From positions 310,001 through 374,000 of the forward strand of contig CAWEET010000011.1 in the NCBI GenBank assembly GCA_963808165.1: DNA of 64,000 bases, read 5' to 3'. The DNA comes from Thiosocius sp963808165. GTDB lineage: Bacteria; Pseudomonadota; Gammaproteobacteria; Chromatiales; Chromatiaceae. Below are positions 59,497 to 64,000 of the stretch, one piece after another (position 1 is the first letter of the stretch; each line of letters begins with the position of its first letter). A model generated the notes under the pieces. It made no database searches. It saw nothing but the letters and a program-made list of their open reading frames with translations, and was not told the DNA's origin. Position numbers and translations under genes: made by a program.

Positions 59497-60966
59497 ATGA
59501 AAGAAACTGAACCCGCGTCGCTGGCCACACGCCTGGCGCTGAGCGTGCTCTTGCTGTTCGCACACATACCCGCCGCCTGGTCGCTGGACACCCGGCTGCC
59601 GGACCTCGGCAACTCCGCCGGCAGCCTGATGACACCGAAGCAGGAACGCGAACTGGGCCAGGCCTTCATGCGCAGCGTGCGCCGCTCGCAGGCGGTCCTG
59701 GACGACCCGCTACTGGTCGACTACGTGCAGTACCTGGGTCAGCAGCTGGTGAACGCGAGCGCGGCCCGGGGTAATTCCTACAACTTCTTCTTGATCGATA
59801 ACCCGCAGATCAATGCGTTTGCCGGTCCTGGTGGCCACATCGGGATATACACGGGCCTGGTGCTCACCACGGAGACTGAAAGCGAGCTGGCCGCGGTGGT
59901 AGCCCACGAAATCGCCCACGTCACCCAGCAGCACCTGATGCGCGCCTGGGAATCGACCAGCAGGATGAGTATCCCAAGCGCGGCAATCCTGCTGGCGGCT
60001 ATCGCGCTCGGTGCCGCAGTCGGCGGCGACGCGGCCGCCGCGGCCGCACTCGGAGGGCAGGCCGCGATGATCCAACAGCAGATCAATTTCACCCGCGCCA
60101 ACGAAAAAGAGGCGGACCGGGTCGGTATCGACATCCTGGCGGAATCCGGCTTCGAGCCAAGGGCCATGCCCTCGTTTTTCGACCGGATGGGCAAGGCGAA
60201 CCGGGTCTATGCGACCAAACTGCCAGAATTCCTGATGACCCACCCGGTGACGACCAGCCGCACGGCCGACGCACTCGGCCGCGCCGAACAGTTCCCCTAT
60301 CGTCAGACACCGGAAGGCCTGCGTTACCATCTGGCGCGCATCAATTTGGTGCAGCGCCAGTACGATCGCCCCGAAGAGGCAATCCGCGAACTTCAACTGA
60401 TGTTGGAGGACGGGCGGTACCGGAAAGAGGCGGCCGTCCGTTACGGCATTGCCCTCGCCCAGATCCGCGCCGACCGGTTCGATGAGGCGGCCCGCACCCT
60501 GGAGCGTCTGCTCGAATCCCAGCCCCGGGCCGTCGAGTTCATCGTCGCGCGGGCACAGGTCGATATCAATCGACGTGCCAGCGCAACCGCCCTGAGACGT
60601 CTAGAGGCCGCGCTGACAGAGACACCGGCAAGCTACGCGCTCAACATCACCTATGCCGAAACCGCCCTCGCGCTGGGCGAACCTGCCACCGCGATGAAGA
60701 GGTTGCAGAGTTTCCTGGATTTTCGCAGCGACGAGCCTCGCATATACCAGTTGATGGCGCGCGCCGCGGGTGACCAGGACAAGCAGGCGCAGGGGCACGC
60801 GTACTTGGCCGAGTACTACTACCGAACCGGCGATATGAAGGCTGCGATACTTCAACTCGAAATCGCCTTGAAGCGGCCCGAACTGAACTTTTATGAAACG
60901 TCGAAACTGGAATCCAGGCTGGCGCAGTTCAAGGCCGAGCGGGACGAGGAAGAGGAAAAAAGATGA
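59497..60966 (+). CDS. bepA: BepA-like periplasmic M48 metalloprotease with TPR repeats
   Basis: The 489-residue protein has a signal peptide (residues about 10-29, ending AWS-LD), an M48 zinc protease domain with HEIAHVTQQH (His137, Glu138, His141) and the third ligand in ANEKEADRVG, a plug region with DFMTHPVT-like text (FLMTHPVTTSRTADAL), and C-terminal TPR repeats from about residue 280. BepA proteins check LptD and outer-membrane assembly. It is 42 bases after the VWA gene and about 240 bases before soxX. The C-terminus is Glu-rich (ERDEEEEKR). Confidence 0.88.
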   Translation: MKETEPASLATRLALSVLLLFAHIPAAWSLDTRLPDLGNSAGSLMTPKQERELGQAFMRSVRRSQAVLDDPLLVDYVQYLGQQLVNASAARGNSYNFFLIDNPQINAFAGPGGHIGIYTGLVLTTETESELAAVVAHEIAHVTQQHLMRAWESTSRMSIPSAAILLAAIALGAAVGGDAAAAAALGGQAAMIQQQINFTRANEKEADRVGIDILAESGFEPRAMPSFFDRMGKANRVYATKLPEFLMTHPVTTSRTADALGRAEQFPYRQTPEGLRYHLARINLVQRQYDRPEEAIRELQLMLEDGRYRKEAAVRYGIALAQIRADRFDEAARTLERLLESQPRAVEFIVARAQVDINRRASATALRRLEAALTETPASYALNITYAETALALGEPATAMKRLQSFLDFRSDEPRIYQLMARAAGDQDKQAQGHAYLAEYYYRTGDMKAAILQLEIALKRPELNFYETSKLESRLAQFKAERDEEEEKR

Positions 60967-61030
60967 TCTTCCGCGCGTGTGAGTGGTTTTACCAAGGATC
61001 TTGTGAGGGAAAAGCACCACAGGTTTGTGC

Positions 61031-61058
61031 TTGCCAAAGTCCATCTATCCATTATGCT
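61031..61058 (+). promoter_or_regulatory. Predicted promoter of soxXYZA
   Basis: TTGCCA, a 16-base spacer, and TATGCT form a plausible sigma-70 promoter about 145 bases upstream of soxX. An AT-rich block (GTATAAATAATTCAAAAATTA) follows at about 61148-61168 and could be a second promoter or a regulator site. Confidence 0.4.
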
Positions 61059-61202
61059 ACCTGCTGATCCCGGAGTTGGGTTGGCCACGAAACCGGTGTG
61101 CGCTCCCTAGCAGCGTAGCGGTCCACAGAAGACCGGCGACCGGAAGAGTATAAATAATTCAAAAATTACCACGACGAAGAAAGTCATTTAGGAGGAAAAG
61201 CG

Positions 61203-61574
61203 ATGCGGAAAACCGCAAGATTCGCGACGACGGCTCTCTCCCTGGCCGCCTTGTGCGCCGGCGCGAGCATGATGCCGACGGCAGCCGGAGCTGCCGATGA
61301 CGACACCATAAAGCTCGGCAAGGAAGTCGCGTACGATCGTAAAAAGGGAAACTGCCTCGCTTGTCACATGATGGACGACGGTGCCAGCCCGGGCGACATC
61401 GGCCCGCCGCTGATAGCCATGAAGGCCAGATTCCCGGACCCCGTCAAACTGCGTGCCCAGATTTGGGATCCGCAGACGACGAACCCGGCCACGCGTATGC
61501 CGCCGTTCGGCAAACATCAAGCGCTGTCGGAAAAGGAAATCGATGCGATCGTCGATTACCTTTACACCCTCTGA
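61203..61574 (+). CDS. soxX: SoxX, monoheme cytochrome c of the Sox system
   Basis: The 123-residue periplasmic protein has a signal peptide (ending GAA-DD) and one heme site NCLACHMM (Cys51, Cys54, His55), with the distal methionine in TRMPPFGKH. It pairs with SoxA to attach thiosulfate to SoxY by an oxidative step. Ribosome site TAGGAGGAAAAGCG precedes it. It is the first gene of the sox block. Confidence 0.95.
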   Translation: MRKTARFATTALSLAALCAGASMMPTAAGAADDDTIKLGKEVAYDRKKGNCLACHMMDDGASPGDIGPPLIAMKARFPDPVKLRAQIWDPQTTNPATRMPPFGKHQALSEKEIDAIVDYLYTL

Positions 61575-61622
61575 CAACCAACACAGATATCGTTTAATTC
61601 CTATCCTATAAGGAGAAAGTTG

Positions 61623-62099
61623 ATGAGTATGAACATCAAGCGCCGGGTCTTTCTGAAGGGTTCTCTGGCCGCTGGTACCGTCGGCGTAGCTGTAGGTGCC
61701 GGTCTCATGACCCCGCAGGCCGTCGTTGCCGCGTGGAACGAAAAGGCATTCAAGGCGGAAAGTGTCGACGATGCCCTTGCCGCCGCAATGGGCGATGCCT
61801 CCAACACCGCGTCTGACGCAATCAAGATCAAGGCCCCGGACATCGCCGAGAATGGCGCCGTGGTTCCGGTGTCCGTCTCGACGGACATGGCCGACGTGGA
61901 ATCCATCGCGCTGCTCGCGGAAGGTAACAATACCCCGCTGATCGCGACCTTCATGCTGGGCGAAGGCGCGATCGCCGATGTATCCACTCGGATCAAGATG
62001 GGCAAGACCAGCGACGTGATCGCAATCGTCAAGTCCGGCGGCAAGCTGCACTCTGCGCGCAAGAGCGTCAAGGTCACCATCGGCGGCTGCGGCGGTTGA
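61623..62099 (+). CDS. soxY: SoxY, sulfur-substrate carrier subunit
   Basis: The 158-residue protein has a Tat signal (KRRVFLKGSLAAGTVGVAVGAG) and the swinging-arm C-terminus TIGGCGG, whose cysteine binds the sulfur intermediate. With SoxZ it is exported as a folded pair and is loaded by SoxXA. The start at 61623 or three bases upstream is open; AAGGAGAAAGTTG lies before both. Confidence 0.96.
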   Translation: MSMNIKRRVFLKGSLAAGTVGVAVGAGLMTPQAVVAAWNEKAFKAESVDDALAAAMGDASNTASDAIKIKAPDIAENGAVVPVSVSTDMADVESIALLAEGNNTPLIATFMLGEGAIADVSTRIKMGKTSDVIAIVKSGGKLHSARKSVKVTIGGCGG

Positions 62100-62153
62100 T
62101 CGGCACATTGCCGAAACATCCCGCACCAGCGAACGAATTAGAGGTTAATAATC

Positions 62154-62468
62154 ATGGCTAAAAGCATCAAGATCCGCGCCAAAATCAAAGGCGATACCAC
62201 CACCGTCAAGTGTCTGATGACCCACCCGATGGAGACTGGGCTGCGCAAAGACAGCAAGACCGGCAAACTGATCCCCGCGCACTTCATTAACGAGGTGACT
62301 GCCGAGTCCGGCGGTAAGACCGTCATGTCGGCAGAATGGAGCGGAGGCATCTCCAAGAACCCCTATCTTTCCTTCGCCTTCACCGGTGGCGCCAAGGGTG
62401 ACGACGTGACGATCACCTGGAAAGACAACCAGGGCGGAACCGACTCAGGCAGCGCAAAAATCAGCTAA
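62154..62468 (+). CDS. soxZ: SoxZ, partner of SoxY
   Basis: The 104-residue protein (MAKSIKIRAKIKGDTTTVKCLMTHPMETGLRKDSKTGKLIPAHFINEV) has the immunoglobulin-like fold of SoxZ and the DNQGGTDSGSAKIS end. It has no signal peptide and is carried through Tat with SoxY. It is 54 bases after soxY. Confidence 0.96.
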   Translation: MAKSIKIRAKIKGDTTTVKCLMTHPMETGLRKDSKTGKLIPAHFINEVTAESGGKTVMSAEWSGGISKNPYLSFAFTGGAKGDDVTITWKDNQGGTDSGSAKIS

Positions 62469-62542
62469 AAATAACAGTGTTGCGTCAGACCCCGGCTCGC
62501 CGGGGTCTGCGTCGGATGTCCGATGGGAGGAGAACAGTACAG

Positions 62543-63391
62543 ATGAAGTCAACCAAACTTGCCCTGGCAGCGATCTGCGCACTGGGTGCATCAGTCGTCA
62601 TGGCAGACAAGAATGCGACCGATACCTCACCCGCCGAGGATCTCAAGGTCTACCGCGATTACTTCAACAAGCGGTTCCCTGGGGTGCCGCTCAATGAGTT
62701 CGGCAATGGTGTTTACTCCATCGATAAAGTGTCACGCGACAGCTGGGAGGCGATCGAGGATTTTCCACCATATGAGCCGATGATAGAGTCCGGTGAGGGC
62801 ATGTGGAACAAACCGTTTGCAAACGGGAAGGCATTCGGCAGTTGTTTCGGCGGCGACCCGGCACAGCGCGGTAAATATCCTTACTGGGACGCCAAGCGCA
62901 AGATGGTCATGACCCTCCCGCTGGCGATCAACGAGTGCCTCGAGGCGAACGGGGAGAAGCCCCTGAAGTACAAGAAGGGCAAGATCGCTGACCTGCTGGC
63001 CTACATGTCGTACGAGTCGCGCGGCCAGAAGGTCAACGTCGAGGTCCCGGACGACCCGGATGCACTGGCGGCCTACAACGACGGCAAGTCGTTCTATTTC
63101 GCGCGGCGTGGACAGCTCAACTTCTCCTGTGCGCAGTGCCACATGGAGAGTGCCGGTATGCACGTGCGGACCGATATCCTGAGTCCGGCCCTCGGTCACA
63201 CCTCTGGCTGGCCCGTTTACCGCTCGAAATGGGGTGAGTTGGGCACGCTGCACCGCCGCTTCGACGGCTGTAACAAGCAGGTACGGGCAAAGCCGTTCAA
63301 GGCGCAGGGCGAAGAATACCGCAACCTGGAATTCTTCCTGGCTCACATGAGCAACGGCATCGACTACAACGGTCCCTCGTCACGCAAATGA
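62543..63391 (+). CDS. soxA: SoxA, monoheme c-type cytochrome of the Sox system
   Basis: The 282-residue protein has a signal peptide (IC-ALGASVVMA), one heme site SCAQCH (Cys196, Cys199, His200) and the cysteine ligand RRFDGCNKQVRA (Cys243), which holds the catalytic persulfide. The first heme site of two-heme SoxA is replaced by isolated cysteines (Cys101 in GSCFGG and Cys132 in NECLE), which probably form a disulfide. GGGAGGAG sets the start at 62543. soxB and soxK are not seen after it. Confidence 0.93.
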   Translation: MKSTKLALAAICALGASVVMADKNATDTSPAEDLKVYRDYFNKRFPGVPLNEFGNGVYSIDKVSRDSWEAIEDFPPYEPMIESGEGMWNKPFANGKAFGSCFGGDPAQRGKYPYWDAKRKMVMTLPLAINECLEANGEKPLKYKKGKIADLLAYMSYESRGQKVNVEVPDDPDALAAYNDGKSFYFARRGQLNFSCAQCHMESAGMHVRTDILSPALGHTSGWPVYRSKWGELGTLHRRFDGCNKQVRAKPFKAQGEEYRNLEFFLAHMSNGIDYNGPSSRK

Positions 63392-63412
63392 CGCAGGCGA
63401 ACCGCTGAACCA

Positions 63413-63438
63413 AAGCCCGGCGATCGCCGGGCTTTTTT
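63413..63438 (+). terminator. Intrinsic terminator after soxA
   Basis: AAAGCCCGGC, GATC, GCCGGGCTTTTTT is a long perfect GC-rich stem with a T run, about 25 bases after the soxA stop. It ends the sox transcript. Confidence 0.9.
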
Positions 63439-63505
63439 CGTAGGGCAGGCTTAACCTACATCCCTCACCGGCCGGAAAGCAGCTGTGGCACAACAGACTG
63501 AACGG

Positions 63506-63997
63506 TCAAGCGCCCGAGCGGATACTGAGCACCTCATCGTCGTCCAATTGCCCGTCCTCGTTGGTCACCCCGATGTCGACGCCCGCTGCATCGGAGGTCT
63601 CCCCGGCGCCGCTGCCGGCCGTTGAGTCTGGCGAATCGAACAGATCGCGCTCGGCCTGGCCCTCGGCAACGTCCGCATCCTCGACGCCCATGACCTGCAC
63701 ATCCCCTTCATCGAGGCTGCCGGTATCGACGTCCCCGACGTTGTGATCGCTTTCCCACGGCGCAGACTGCACATCTTCGCGCACGGCCGTGTTGGCGACG
63801 GAGGACTCAGCGAGATCCCCGGCCGGTCTGACCACAGGCAGCTCTCCCGCTTCGCCGGCGTCCTGACCATGACCATCGGCCGAGGGCCCGTCGGCCGCAT
63901 ACGGTACCGAACCATCCGCAGCGTCGTGACCAGTGGGTTTGTCGGGCGAGTGGGTTCCCGACGCGGGTCCCTGTGAAGACCTGCCGACGCCTTCCAC
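63506..63997 (-). CDS. Acidic, low-complexity reading frame, probably partial at the window edge
   Basis: The minus-strand frame is open for 163 codons and likely continues past the right edge. It is rich in Asp, Gly, Ala, Ser and Glu (VGDVDTGSLDEGDVQVMGVEDADVAEGQ), with almost no aromatic residues and no recognised domain. Such text suits a surface or linker region of a larger protein. It stops at 63506, 68 bases after the sox terminator on the opposite strand. The frame may also be a chance product of high GC. Confidence 0.45.
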   Translation of the reverse strand: MEGVGRSSQGPASGTHSPDKPTGHDAADGSVPYAADGPSADGHGQDAGEAGELPVVRPAGDLAESSVANTAVREDVQSAPWESDHNVGDVDTGSLDEGDVQVMGVEDADVAEGQAERDLFDSPDSTAGSGAGETSDAAGVDIGVTNEDGQLDDDEVLSIRSGA

Positions 63998-64000
63998 TGT

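Noticed and set aside
1..64000. tRNA, rRNA or riboswitch genes
   Set aside because: No cloverleaf, rRNA text or known riboswitch core was recognised by eye; a covariance-model search would be needed to exclude small RNAs.

Overview
The window is GC-rich, densely coded DNA from a sulfur-oxidising gammaproteobacterium. The best evidence is a complete reverse-type dissimilatory sulfite reductase cluster on the minus strand, in the order dsrA-B-E-F-H-C-M-K-L-J-O-P-N-R-S (46513 down to 32721). This is the order known from Allochromatium vinosum. A thiosulfate-oxidation block, soxX-Y-Z-A (61203-63391), lies further along. Chromatiales-type or Sedimenticolaceae-type sulfur oxidisers fit best. The species cannot be named from this sequence, and no rRNA or tRNA gene was seen.

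Layout. Positions 1-12100 hold a glycogen phosphorylase gene with its middle missing, an acetyl-xylan-esterase-like hydrolase, a protein joining two cyclic-nucleotide-binding domains to an acyltransferase, a scrap of a caspase-like peptidase gene, a 2018-residue protein with two lipase-like folds and a CHAT protease domain, and a fused MsrA-MsrB. Positions 12100-32700 are accessory: a TRIC-channel remnant, PPK2, a GT39-like membrane enzyme, a patatin lipoprotein, a frameshifted LssY-like gene, outer-membrane phospholipase A, a glutamine/glutamate group (glutaminase lipoprotein, DUF1028 protein, and a dicarboxylate/amino-acid symporter fused to a solute-binding domain), an unknown membrane gene pair, a small radical SAM protein and a ferredoxin-reductase-like protein. 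Positions 32700-46513 are dsr. Divergent from dsrA runs a TauD-like dioxygenase, two small unknown genes, a Cas6/Cmx6-like protein with no CRISPR array, and a DsrC paralogue without cysteine (46924-50220). Positions 50300-61000 hold iron/2-oxoglutarate oxygenases, a pseudo-receiver, unknown genes, a MoxR ATPase with a VWA partner carrying an HEALH motif, and a BepA-like M48 protease. The window ends with soxXYZA, a clear terminator and an acidic partial reading frame.

How the genes work together. SoxXA and SoxYZ would load thiosulfate sulfur in the periplasm. DsrEFH and DsrC relay cytoplasmic sulfur to DsrAB, DsrL supplies or takes electrons, DsrMKJOP links to the membrane, DsrN amidates siroheme, and DsrR and DsrS are accessory. 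soxB and soxCD are not in the window.

Oddities. Four genes (glgP, a caspase, a TRIC channel, gabD) keep recognisable ends but have lost their middles. An LssY gene has several frameshifts, and dsrJ is frameshifted inside its signal peptide. Short dispersed intergenic repeats of one family recur at least seven times. These point to genome decay, to assembly defects, or to both. The strongest candidates for undescribed biology are the caspase/CHAT/double-lipase locus and the Cas6-like plus cysteine-free DsrC neighbourhood beside dsr.
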